Source: Ectocarpus siliculosus (taxonomy: Eukaryota; Sar; Phaeophyceae; Ectocarpales; Ectocarpaceae). Taken from it: a stretch of DNA of 64,000 bases. The stretch is from assembly GCA_000310025.1 (NCBI GenBank), contig FN649750.1, forward strand, positions 1,322,674 through 1,386,673, written 5' to 3'. A program made the position numbers and the translations under genes. Shown here piece after piece: positions 9,895-18,720 of the stretch (position 1 is its first letter; each line of letters starts with the position of its first letter). The notes below the pieces were generated by a model. That model was not told where the DNA came from. It did no database searches and saw only the letters and a list, made by a program, of their open reading frames with translations.

Positions 9895-12306
9895 GTGGCC
9901 GGGACGAGCGACGAGAGCGCGTCCGCACCCGGCGCGTCCACAGTTGATGACCTGCGCGACAACATCGCCACGGCGGATCCGGCGGACCTGGAGAAGGCCT
10001 ACAACGATGGACGGATCTCCCTGCGCGAAGTTGTCAGGGCAGCTCGTTTGTCCCCCGGTTCCCCCATTTGCGTTCGTCCTTTCTCGCTCCCTCAGGAAGC
10101 CACAGTGATGAACTTGCCGCAAGATGAGTTCGTAGCTTATCAAGAATTGACCGAGATGTGGTGCCGAGGTCTGGCCAGCAAGATAGCGGCAGCGGAAGAG
10201 CGGAAGCTGCTGGAGGAGCGTGAGGCTGCTCTGGCGGATGCTGCGAGGAAGCAGGAGGAGGAGCGTGAGGCTGCTCTGGCTGCTGCTGCGAGGAAGCAGG
10301 AGGAGGAGCGCGAGGCTGCTCGGGCTGCTGCGCAGAAGAAAGCGGAACTGGCGGCGCGAGAGGAGTATGTCCGAGCGGCTAGGGCAAAGCAGGGGGCGCT
10401 CCGATCACGGCTGGAGGACCTGGAACAAAGCCCGCAAGCTTCAACTTTGCCTTCGCCCCCCGCCCATCGTCGTGTCATTCCCCCTCTCACGTCCCAGGCG
10501 GCCCCGGGGCCGGAAGTGGCTGCTGCTCCCCAGGTTTCTGTGACGCTGGATGGGCCGGCCGGGGATGCCGACGGCGCGTCGGACGATGAAGCCGCGGAGT
10601 ACAGGTTTCACGCGAAGGACACAGCATTCCTGTCCCGCCCCCTTTACACGCCTACACAAGTGATCGCCTTCCATGATGCCGACCGAACTGGTGCCCTTTT
10701 TGCGTGGGCTGGCCTTCAACAAATTGTGCGTGACCGCTATCCCGATTCTTATACTGGACTTGGCTTTGCACACCTTGTATCGAGCCCCTTCCTCGACCAG
10801 CTTGAACCGTCCTTGCAACAGAGTGTGTTTCAGCTAGTGTCTGCTCTCCGTAGGGCTTCTTTCACCGAAGGTCCCCAGGGAACAGCGGTGGTGGTACACA
10901 ATGGGGGAATTAGGTTGCCTCTTGCTCGTACTGCAACCAACGAAGACTTCCAGCATGATCTGCAGCTCCCTCAGCAGGATTCTGCAAGCCGTGTCCATGC
11001 TTCCGGAGGGACCAAGGATTACAGTCAGTTGGCGACTCCTGCCTCCACCAACTGGAGGAACTGTTGGGGTGAACAAGCCCCTACGGCCAAGAGCGGGACG
11101 ACCGAGCGCGCTTCGCGAGGGCGCGGGGTCGAAGATGGCGGGCGGGGGTACGCGGGAACCCAACTTCCCAGATCTTCGTCGACGCGTCGCCACCGCCAGA
11201 GCCGGAGCAGGAGCCGGAGCACAGACCGCCAGCAACGTCACGCGCCTTCGTCTTGGCGCGATCGCAGCCGGAGCGACGACCGTCGCGGGAGCAACACGCC
11301 TTCGAGTAGGCGTAGCCGAAGCCGGAGCCAGACGAGGAGCGGAGGCAACAGCCGGGCGACCAGCTCGGACAGCGGTCGAGGTGGCAAAGGGAGAAGGAAG
11401 TCAGGTCGGGGTCACAGGCAAGTGCAGTATGATCGGCGTGATTTTCGTAGTTCTGGGCTGTTGGGGGAAAATAAGGATGCTTCAGAAGACGGTTCCCTCT
11501 GTTCTTCGCCACTGGTTTTGCGCCCCCCCGCTGATGTAGGACAGCCGTCCGTGTCTACCTTGGCGTTCAAACTTGCCAACATGCAACTTCGTGAACATTC
11601 CGCCGCGGTTAAAAGCCATGCCCCTACACACACCGTTGTAGATCAGCCCACATCTTCCTTACCTTTGGACGAACGGGTTGGTTCACCACGCAACGCTGCA
11701 TCACACACCTCGACTTCGGCTTCCCGTACTGAAATGCTATTGGAACAAGTTCTCACTCTCCTGCGAGCGCAAACGCCTGGCCAAGTTGTGGATGCTGCTG
11801 CCGACCCGAATGTACCACCTCCTGTGCCCTCGAACGCCCCTAGCATGCCATTTTCTGCCCCACCTTTTTCGTCACGAGCGCATTTGGCACCACTGCAAGA
11901 CCACGTTTTGAGCTCCTCGGGAGTTTGTCTAGGGCACGAGGTTCATGAAGAGGCGACTGCCAGGGCCACGGCAGTGTCATCGTCATCAGCCACGAGGTCC
12001 GCGGCCATACCTGTCGGACCTGCGGTGGTGCCATCAGCGTCGAGCGCCCCAGCTCTGCCGCAACAGCCTTTGGTGGTGCCCCCCCCCTTCCAGCGTGCGT
12101 CTATCCTGATCGATCCTGGCTCGGCGACCGGTCACATCGTCGCGTCCCCAGCCCACGCGACATCGCTGTTGCCTCAGGATGACGCTATAATAGCTTGCCT
12201 TTGTCTTCCATGGGGGCGAGAGCGAGGCAGGAGGCTCTGGACGCCGCGGACGCCGCTGCAGCGGAGGCCGACACCATCCGCATTCAAGACAAGATGGACA
12301 AGCTGA
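9895..12306 (+). CDS. Long coiled-coil and Arg/Ser-rich frame of the young chromovirus
   Basis: Open for 803 codons. The nominal first codon is GTG at 9895, the first ATG is at 10108, and no upstream ATG exists in frame. Residues ~95-175 are a heptad-like Glu/Ala/Arg coiled coil with a repeated unit (A-A-R-K-Q-E-E-E-R-E-A-A). Residues ~410-510 are rich in R-S-R-S-like repeats, as in nucleic-acid-binding gag tails or SR proteins. Near residue 740 there is I-L-I-D-P-G-S-A-T, reminiscent of the LIDSGA loop of retroviral-type proteases but with Pro at the second active-site position, so I do not call a protease. It overlaps the following gag frame by 112 bases in another frame (-1), which would allow programmed frameshifting but does not prove it. 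Confidence 0.5.
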   Translation: MAGTSDESASAPGASTVDDLRDNIATADPADLEKAYNDGRISLREVVRAARLSPGSPICVRPFSLPQEATVMNLPQDEFVAYQELTEMWCRGLASKIAAAEERKLLEEREAALADAARKQEEEREAALAAAARKQEEEREAARAAAQKKAELAAREEYVRAARAKQGALRSRLEDLEQSPQASTLPSPPAHRRVIPPLTSQAAPGPEVAAAPQVSVTLDGPAGDADGASDDEAAEYRFHAKDTAFLSRPLYTPTQVIAFHDADRTGALFAWAGLQQIVRDRYPDSYTGLGFAHLVSSPFLDQLEPSLQQSVFQLVSALRRASFTEGPQGTAVVVHNGGIRLPLARTATNEDFQHDLQLPQQDSASRVHASGGTKDYSQLATPASTNWRNCWGEQAPTAKSGTTERASRGRGVEDGGRGYAGTQLPRSSSTRRHRQSRSRSRSTDRQQRHAPSSWRDRSRSDDRRGSNTPSSRRSRSRSQTRSGGNSRATSSDSGRGGKGRRKSGRGHRQVQYDRRDFRSSGLLGENKDASEDGSLCSSPLVLRPPADVGQPSVSTLAFKLANMQLREHSAAVKSHAPTHTVVDQPTSSLPLDERVGSPRNAASHTSTSASRTEMLLEQVLTLLRAQTPGQVVDAAADPNVPPPVPSNAPSMPFSAPPFSSRAHLAPLQDHVLSSSGVCLGHEVHEEATARATAVSSSSATRSAAIPVGPAVVPSASSAPALPQQPLVVPPPFQRASILIDPGSATGHIVASPAHATSLLPQDDAIIACLCLPWGRERGRRLWTPRTPLQRRPTPSAFKTRWTS

Positions 12307-13598
12307 AGCCGGAACAACTTGATAGCATCACACGCTTGCCCCTTGGTCCTGATCTCGATGAATTTGCTCGTTTCGGGTCTAGCTGTAAGGGCGTGGTCAC
12401 CGAGATCCTCAACAAAAGCGACGTCAAACACAAGCAGACTCTTAATTCCTCCACCTGGGTCACCGGATGGCTTCCGTTGTTGCGCAAACGTGTTCGTGCT
12501 GCTGTCGTTGAAGGTCAAACCACCAACCGTGCCACGCTGGAATTTCTTGATGCCACTTTCCAACAGGTAAAAAACCATCTGCGCAAGGAACCGGCCGGGC
12601 CCTCGACGTACGCGTTCTTCATCCAGAAATTGGCGGCCGCCTGGGACACTCAAGACAAGAGCTCGGGGATTGATCGTCTTCGTAGTTTTGGCGTGTCCAC
12701 CGGCGAGACTTACGGAGAATACATTCGTCGTTATAAGGCTCTGGCCATGACCGTCATGGTTTCTCACCACGCGTTCAAGCGTTCGGATGCGCAAGTGCAG
12801 ATAGCTGTTCGAGACTCCATGTTGAAGCAGTTTCCCGTAGTGTCTGGACAGGTGTACAAGGATGAGCAGCTCTCCATGGAAGCCCCTTTTGGGCGACATG
12901 CTTCGTGCTTGGACGATATGTGGGATGTGTTGGACAAGCGTGCATTCGCGCACACGCCGGCGGTACATGGGGACGATGTTTTTTCGGTGTCTTCCACGAA
13001 TGCTAGGAGTTCGTCTGCTTTTTCGCGTGCTGTAGCTTCTTCGGCGTCGCGTTCGTCGGTGACCCCTTCGTGGAGCCGAGGTTCTTCGGCTGCGGTGATG
13101 AGTGTTGACCCTCTGCCTAATGATGATCGGGACCCTTTTCTGTTGCACTACAGCGACTGGCCGGTGCAAGGACACTTCCAAGAGGTGTACAATGTCGCTA
13201 GTGAGATGGCTCTAACCAAGAATGATCCGCCATTGTTCACCCCCTTGGTCTCGGCTGAAGACCGCCGCAACGCGCTTCGGCTGTACAAGGGCAAGTGCCT
13301 CAACTGCTTAGGCGAAGACCACTCCTTCAAATCCTGTACTCGTGGTTTCATTAACGCCACAGGCCTGCTTAACAATGGCATCAAGCTCTGCATGGAAAAA
13401 GATCCCGCACTTTGGAGTCGATGGAAAAAGCGCATGACCTCGTATAGACGCCCTACAGGACGCAACCCACCCCGTAATCACTCCTCGGGACGAGCCCGCC
13501 GCTCATGTGACACATCGGACATGAAACAGTCCTCACACACAGAATCCTCGTCGGAGACTTCCACTTCGGCTAAGAGGGGCTGGAAGGGTAAGAAATGA
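12210..13598 (+). CDS. Gag protein with CCHC zinc knuckle
   Basis: ATG at 12210; the frame is open further upstream to 12195. A charged N-terminal capsid-like part is followed by a CCHC knuckle, C-L-N-C-L-G-E-D-H-S-F-K-S-C (CX2CX4HX4C), at about 13296-13337, and a basic Ser-rich tail. It ends at TGA 13596-13598. Gag packages the element RNA in a virus-like particle. The next frame, encoding integrase, is in the same reading frame, so only this TGA, followed by C (TGA CTT), separates the two proteins. UGA-C is a leaky stop context in many eukaryotes, so translational readthrough is a plausible route to the integrase fusion. Confidence 0.8.
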   Translation: MGARARQEALDAADAAAAEADTIRIQDKMDKLKPEQLDSITRLPLGPDLDEFARFGSSCKGVVTEILNKSDVKHKQTLNSSTWVTGWLPLLRKRVRAAVVEGQTTNRATLEFLDATFQQVKNHLRKEPAGPSTYAFFIQKLAAAWDTQDKSSGIDRLRSFGVSTGETYGEYIRRYKALAMTVMVSHHAFKRSDAQVQIAVRDSMLKQFPVVSGQVYKDEQLSMEAPFGRHASCLDDMWDVLDKRAFAHTPAVHGDDVFSVSSTNARSSSAFSRAVASSASRSSVTPSWSRGSSAAVMSVDPLPNDDRDPFLLHYSDWPVQGHFQEVYNVASEMALTKNDPPLFTPLVSAEDRRNALRLYKGKCLNCLGEDHSFKSCTRGFINATGLLNNGIKLCMEKDPALWSRWKKRMTSYRRPTGRNPPRNHSSGRARRSCDTSDMKQSSHTESSSETSTSAKRGWKGKK

Positions 13599-16259
13599 CT
13601 TGCCGATGGCGGAGTGCAGCCGGTACTACCGTCAACAGCAACCACCGTGCACCCTTTTGGAGTCTCCCAAGATGTTCGTGTACAGCCTACTTCTTTGGAT
13701 ACTCCCGATGTCCCCAAATCACGTTTAGTTTCTCGGCCCGCCTCCTCGTCGCCCGCCTCATCGTCTGCTGGTATTGGACATGACAAACCCACTCCGGCAC
13801 AACCTTTGTGGTGTGGGCGACAGGGAGGTAAGACGTCGAGCGGTTCACCCCTGCTCACCTCGTCGTCTCGGGTTACAGAAGGAACAAGAACCTCGTCTAC
13901 TACTGTTCGCCAAGACTCTTCTGGTGTTGTCAGCCGGGCCTCTTCTCGGATAGCACACGAGCCTTCTTCTACACTCGCCGGGGACCCCGTCGATTCTCCT
14001 TCTCTTTCGCAGCTTTCGTTGTCTTCGACCGTCCGCTGCCCCCGTGTGACAGCACCTGATACGAATGCGTCTTCCTCTGCTGCCCACAACGTGCTGACTG
14101 CACCACTGTCATCGGGATCGGATGGTAGTGCCCACCATTCTGTGGAAGGTTCGGCTCCTTTGTCACGGGAGAGTAGTCCAGAGCGCCCTGCGTCCATTCA
14201 CAAACATCCGTCTGCCGCAGGAAAGACTTCTCCTAACGAACAGGTCTCTCATAGCCGAATGGCCTCTGCAAACATTGACCTCGCCGGAGCCGCCGCTCGT
14301 AGGCCGCCCTCCGGATCATGGACCGGAGCAACTTCGCCCGCTCCTCCCTCGCTTTCTGGGTCCTCCCCGTCGGAGATGAGGACCCGTCCGCTTGGCCCAC
14401 CCCCGCCCGTCGGTGTTCATCGTACACAACGTCTGCTTGAGCGTTTCTACTGGTGGATTGGTTTGGATCGTTCCGTGCGCTGGTGGCTTCGAGCGTGTTT
14501 GGTGTGTCAAGCTCGCAAGACTTCGCGTCAAACCGCTCGGTGGCCCGTCATCGCTATGCCATTGCCACAGGGGCCTGGTACGGTCGTCGGCGTCGACTTC
14601 TTCGGACCCCTGCCCGTGACTGCCAAGGGCAACTCCTACATTTTGTTGTTCACAGACCGTTTCAGCCGGAGAGCCGACATGTTCGCGGTTACAGCGGCGG
14701 AATTTACGGCGAAAGGGACGGCTCACATCTTCGTCAACCAGTACATGACCAAGTGGGGATGTCCGACTACCTTATTGTCGGACAATGGGCTGCATTTCTG
14801 CTCGAAGCTCTCCATGGCGATCTACGAAGTGATGAAAATTAAGAAGGTCACCACCAGCTCCTACTACCCGCAAACTAACGGCGGCACGGAGCGCGTCAAT
14901 CACACGATGGCTCAGATGCTTGCGGTAGTCGTCAACGAACAGCAAAACGATTGGGACGTACATCTCCCGCACGTTGAGTTTGCCTACAACAATTCCGTGA
15001 ACCAGTCGACTGGATTGGCGCCGAACGAGATCCACATCGGGCGCATTCCGCGGCTTCCGCTTTCGGTTTTCGATCATCCCACGGTAGGTGGTCATCAAAG
15101 CTTGGCCCGCGACCAACTCGAGTATTGCAACTTGGCTGTCGATCGCCAGCGCCGGGCCTACGACCTGGTCCGTGAGTATAACGCCCTGAAGATTTCGCGA
15201 GTCGAACGCCGTAATTCCTCCCTGCTGGACGCCATCCACAAGCTCCCGCAATTTACTGTTGGCGGGTGGGCTTGGGTCTACAACACGGCTGCTACAATTC
15301 GACAGGGTGTGCGGAAGGACACGGATCAACAGGTGCTCAAGGCCAAATTCGCGCTTTCCTGGACGGGACCTTACAAAGTTCTTGCGGTGGGTCCCGCTTC
15401 GGCCGACGCCACCCCAGATGGAAGCCCGTTGGCGCGTAAACTCCTCTGCCTGGACCTGCCTTCCGATCTTTCCGGCCCAGCAGCTCGATGTCGCGTGTCT
15501 GTCCTTCGTTGCAAGCCCTGTCGCAATCCATACGAGACGGACGACCTGCCACAATCTCTGCCCGCTGAGCTTTCGCGTTATGTCCTGCACTCTTTCGGCG
15601 ATAAATGTCCACCGTTTCACGTCACCACAGATGATGTGTCGGTGCCTGTCGGGCGCCTCGAGGTCGACTACATTTCGGGACACCAACTGGTGCGGGGCCG
15701 TAGCGGCGTTCTCGCTGTCCTGTACCAGACACATTGGCTAGGCCTGACTACTCCTTCATGGGAACGGGAGTCCGACCTCGATCAATTCCGTCGACACATC
15801 CTCTTGTACTGGTCTCGAGAGGTCTGCCAAAGCAAGCAGGGTAACCGTACGTATCGAGTGGCTCGGGCACGCGCGGCACAACGGGAGCTAGCCCGGAATC
15901 GTGGAGAACGCTATTTGCCTCCTGGGGCTGATCTTGTGCTTCACGCGACTGGGCTCCGTCGCTTCAGCATTTCGCCCCTTCCGGTGGGAGCGCGGCTATG
16001 GTACAAGGCCCGCGATGGATTGTGGTGGACCGGACGTATTGGTGCCCATCAGGACGGCTCGTACATCGTTCGATTTCTGCATGACCCGGGTCCCAGCGTT
16101 CTCTCTCTGCCTGCGCACCTCTACTCCACCGCCGTGGACGCCGTCTGTGGATCGTGGTGTTTAGAAAAACATCGCTCGCGCCCTCTGGGCGACGCCCGGG
16201 GTCGCACTCCTCTCATCACTGACTCCTTACCGTTGGCTGTTCCCAATATTTCTTCTTAG
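13599..16259 (+). CDS. Integrase with chromodomain and Tudor-like reader (readthrough frame)
   Basis: 886 codons are open after the gag TGA, with no ATG near the start. The first ~265 residues are low-complexity Ser/Thr/Pro sequence with no protease, RT or RNase H motif. The HHCC zinc region is truncated at its N-side (G-V-H-R-T then C-L-V-C). The DDE core is complete: Asp at 14595 (V-D-F-F-G-P), Asp at 14781 (L-S-D-N-G) and Glu at 14889 (G-T-E-R), spacing D-x61-D-x35-E. At ~15648-15813 lies a chromodomain-like segment (L-E-V-D-Y-I-S-G-H, T-H-W-L-G-L, S-W-E-R-E-S-D-L, H-I-L-L-Y-W). At ~15979-16131 a Tudor/Agenet-like segment follows (V-G-A-R-L-W-Y-K-A-R-D-G-L-W-W-T-G, Y-I-V-R-F). Chromodomains of chromoviruses direct integration to marked chromatin; a second reader would be unusual. 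Ends TAG 16257-16259. Confidence 0.82.
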   Translation, partial: LADGGVQPVLPSTATTVHPFGVSQDVRVQPTSLDTPDVPKSRLVSRPASSSPASSSAGIGHDKPTPAQPLWCGRQGGKTSSGSPLLTSSSRVTEGTRTSSTTVRQDSSGVVSRASSRIAHEPSSTLAGDPVDSPSLSQLSLSSTVRCPRVTAPDTNASSSAAHNVLTAPLSSGSDGSAHHSVEGSAPLSRESSPERPASIHKHPSAAGKTSPNEQVSHSRMASANIDLAGAAARRPPSGSWTGATSPAPPSLSGSSPSEMRTRPLGPPPPVGVHRTQRLLERFYWWIGLDRSVRWWLRACLVCQARKTSRQTARWPVIAMPLPQGPGTVVGVDFFGPLPVTAKGNSYILLFTDRFSRRADMFAVTAAEFTAKGTAHIFVNQYMTKWGCPTTLLSDNGLHFCSKLSMAIYEVMKIKKVTTSSYYPQTNGGTERVNHTMAQMLAVVVNEQQNDWDVHLPHVEFAYNNSVNQSTGLAPNEIHIGRIPRLPLSVFDHPTVGGHQSLARDQLEYCNLAVDRQRRAYDLVREYNALKISRVERRNSSLLDAIHKLPQFTVGGWAWVYNTAATIRQGVRKDTDQQVLKAKFALSWTGPYKVLAVGPASADATPDGSPLARKLLCLDLPSDLSGPAARCRVSVLRCKPCRNPYETDDLPQSLPAELSRYVLHSFGDKCPPFHVTTDDVSVPVGRLEVDYISGHQLVRGRSGVLAVLYQTHWLGLTTPSWERESDLDQFRRHILLYWSREVCQSKQGNRTYRVARARAAQRELARNRGERYLPPGADLVLHATGLRRFSISPLPVGARLWYKARDGLWWTGRIGAHQDGSYIVRFLHDPGPSVLSLPAHLYSTAVDAVCGSWCLEKHRSRPLGDARGRTPLITDSLPLAVPNISS

Positions 16260-17511
16260 CGTCGTAGTTTCATGTACGAGTTGGTCTATCTTGGGTTCTG
16301 TTTTTTTTTTTTGTTTTTTTTTTTCTTGTCTATTTCCTTTGTTGGTTTATTTTGTGTTTGGGTGCAGGGCCAACACCGCCTCAAGACACGCGGTGTCGAA
16401 TGATTCTTCTTCCTTGTTGCATGCATTCGTCTGAATCAGTGAATTGCCGCGACCTGGATGCAAGTTCTCTCTCGTTTTTCAGTTCTGTTCGTATTTGGTC
16501 CTTCTGAAGGGCTTCCTCCGAAGTTTCCTCTGTGTGGTTTGTCTCTGCACACTTGGAAAAGGAGTTCCCCAAGTTTCGTCGGTGTTATTTCCCTCTGAAC
16601 ACTTGCAAAAAGAGTTCCCCAAGTTTCGTCGGTGTTGTTTACCTCTGAACACTTGGAAAAAGAGTTCCCCAAGTTTCGTCGGTGTTGTTTACCTCTGAAC
16701 ACTTGGAAAAAGAGTTCCCCAAGTTCCGTCGGTGTAGCTTGCCTCTGACCAGGTGAACACCGAGTTCCCCGTGTTCTCTTGGTTCGTCTTTGGCCAACTA
16801 ATTTTTTTTTTAGCTCCACCCTGCCGCCGAAGTGTCGTCTAGGCCTGTTACTTCGGGCTTCCATCCCGTGGCGTCGTCTTCTCCCGTGGATGTTCGTCGT
16901 CATCCACACCTCGTTCTACTTCGTCTCCGTCATCGCTACCTGCAGGCGACGCCTTCATCATCGTCGAGCCCTTGATTGAGTCGTTGTGTTGTTGTGTGTA
17001 TCTCTGCGATTTTTTTTGTGTTTGTGGCTTTCTGTGTTGTGCGTTGTCGTTCGGAAATTTGCTTGGGTTTTGAGTTTTGTTGCCGTATTTTGGGACTCTC
17101 TCGGGTAGTCGCCCTCATTCCTCCCGTTGTCCTACGCGCGGGTGCGCGTAAGAGAGTGGTGTGTGGCGTTTAGGTTTTGACTTTATTTCCCTTGTCGTCG
17201 TCTGTTGGGGATAGCGTGCTCTGCAGCACTCCATATTTTTCTTGGCCTTATCCCTTCATTGGTATGAGCGTTGTCATTGAGATGTCGATGTGTCGTCTCG
17301 TGACCGTTCGCATCCATCTTTCGTCTCAATGATGGTGTGGGGGTTGATTCGGGATATTTCTACAACTCACCCTCCTTTTGGATGTTTTGTGAAGAGTCAT
17401 ATCTTCGATTCATGAGCATCAATCGTCAGCTAAAATCTTCGTTGTAGCTTTTAGGATTTGAGCATTGATTTGAGTATAGAATCTGCATATATGATATTCA
17501 GGATGGGCTAG
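16260..17511 (+). other. 3' untranslated region of the young chromovirus with tandem repeats
   Basis: T-rich non-coding sequence. At about 16530-16770 there are about four to five tandem units of about 55 bp sharing ACACTTGGAAAAAGAGTTCC and CCAAGTTTCGTCGG. The last ~170 bases (from GGTGTGGGGGTTG near 17335) are similar to the old element's 3' UTR found at 17810-17870 and 24511-24614. Just before the 3' LTR is CAGGATGGGCTAG, the likely but weak polypurine tract. Confidence 0.7.
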
Positions 17512-17809
17512 TGTTAAGGAGTGTGGCTGCTAGCTTAAATAGGGTACATCTTATTGTGGATAGGATGTGGGTCGGTCCCAGGAGGTATACCCTTCAGACA
17601 CCTACCCTCTTAGGATTTGTCTAGTCTGCGTACCCCCTGAGGTGAAGTTGGATCCCCACTTCACCTCAGACCCTTGCTGATCGTCTCTCAGCAATAACAA
17701 GCAACTTTCTCATCTCAACGTGATCGTGGACAAGCGTGTCAACGACAGAACCTACCTTCATCTATCTCTAGGAGCAAGCTACCGCCCACGGCTTCCCCTC
17801 CTTTAAACT
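17512..17809 (+). repeat. 3' LTR of the young chromovirus
   Basis: 298 bp, identical to the 5' LTR except at two positions (CTTTCTCATC versus CTTTCCCATC; ACGTGATCG versus ACGTGGTCG). This indicates a recent insertion. Confidence 0.93.
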
Positions 17810-17870
17810 GTGGTGTGGGGATGGTTTGGAGTATTTGTCGGGGATGAACTATTTTCTCTGACCCTAGTTG

Positions 17871-18110
17871 CTTTTATTTTGTTTTCTTTCGAATTGCTTC
17901 ATTATTTCTTCGGTTTCTAGGCTACGTGTTGGGGAGAGAGACGCACGAAACGCTCATCGTCTCTCCGGCCGCGTTAGCTGCAAAGGCCGGCGTCAACTCT
18001 TACAAATCCATCTCTCTCCCCACAAATACTAGCCGGGGGACTACGACTGCAAACGCAGGAGTCCCAAAACTGACCAAGTCCTCAAATGGTACACACCATT
18101 CTACAACACC
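17871..18110 (-). repeat. Terminal repeat B2
   Basis: 240 bp, matching B1 at 18440-18679 base for base as far as I can read. Followed (minus-strand 3') by the old retroelement flank. Confidence 0.9.
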
Positions 18111-18178
18111 TGACTAGATACCGAATATTCCCGAACTTATGCCCCCACCTTCGAAAGAAAAGGGATGGGAGGGCGGGA
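18111..18178 (-). other. Spacer between A2 and B2
   Basis: 68 unique bases between the two repeats. No similar sequence is seen elsewhere in the window. Confidence 0.6.
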
Positions 18179-18451
18179 TTTTCTAAACTGCCGCCGCTAC
18201 TGCGTTAGGCGGCTGCTGCTGTCCTTCCGTTGCTTCACGCGCTCTGTAGCTGTCACACGTTACCCGACTTTGCTACAGCCCCTGCGTGGACTCGATCACG
18301 GAATGACACCCCCAACTATAGACTAATAATTCCAAACACCGTGACCCTGGGTTTCCGGTAGAAAATGAAGCCAAATTCTAATTCGACTGTTACAAAATAA
18401 ACACCAGTTTATTCTATCTGCTTCGACGAACAAACCTTCCTTTTATTTTGT
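18179..18451 (-). repeat. Internal repeat A2
   Basis: 273 bp matching A1 at 24238-24510. It includes a palindromic stem (CTGCCGCCGC ... GCGGCTGC) and ends in the 12-bp junction CTTTTATTTTGT (plus strand). Confidence 0.9.
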
Positions 18452-18679
18452 TTTCTTTCGAATTGCTTCATTATTTCTTCGGTTTCTAGGCTACGTGTTG
18501 GGGAGAGAGACGCACGAAACGCTCATCGTCTCTCCGGCCGCGTTAGCTGCAAAGGCCGGCGTCAACTCTTACAAATCCATCTCTCTCCCCACAAATACTA
18601 GCCGGGGGACTACGACTGCAAACGCAGGAGTCCCAAAACTGACCAAGTCCTCAAATGGTACACACCATTCTACAACACC
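18440..18679 (-). repeat. Internal repeat B1
   Basis: 240 bp matching B2, overlapping A2 by 12 bases. It lies just downstream of the recombinase frame on the minus strand. Confidence 0.9.
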
Positions 18680-18720
18680 CACATCGAGGTCAGTTTCTGG
18701 ACGACTACCGAATAAGTCAA

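Larger units (their letters stand above)
8432..17809 (+). mobile_element. Young Ty3/Gypsy chromovirus-type LTR retrotransposon
   Basis: A 9,378-bp element bounded by two 298-bp direct repeats that differ at two positions. In order it holds the 5' LTR, a primer-binding site, two leader frames, gag with a CCHC knuckle, one in-frame TGA, integrase with chromodomain and Tudor-like tail, a 3' UTR with 55-bp repeats, and the 3' LTR. No protease, reverse transcriptase or RNase H domain was found between gag and integrase, so the copy probably depends on enzymes from elsewhere. Flanking bases TGTGT (left) and TGTGG (right, if the LTR ends in AAAC) may be a 5-bp target duplication with one mismatch. 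The target is the 3' UTR of an older relative. Confidence 0.9.

Noticed and set aside
12100-12140. Retroviral-type protease active site (I-L-I-D-P-G-S-A-T)
   Set aside because: Pro replaces the Ser/Thr of the D-S/T-G motif, it lies upstream of the gag knuckle, and no second protease motif is seen.
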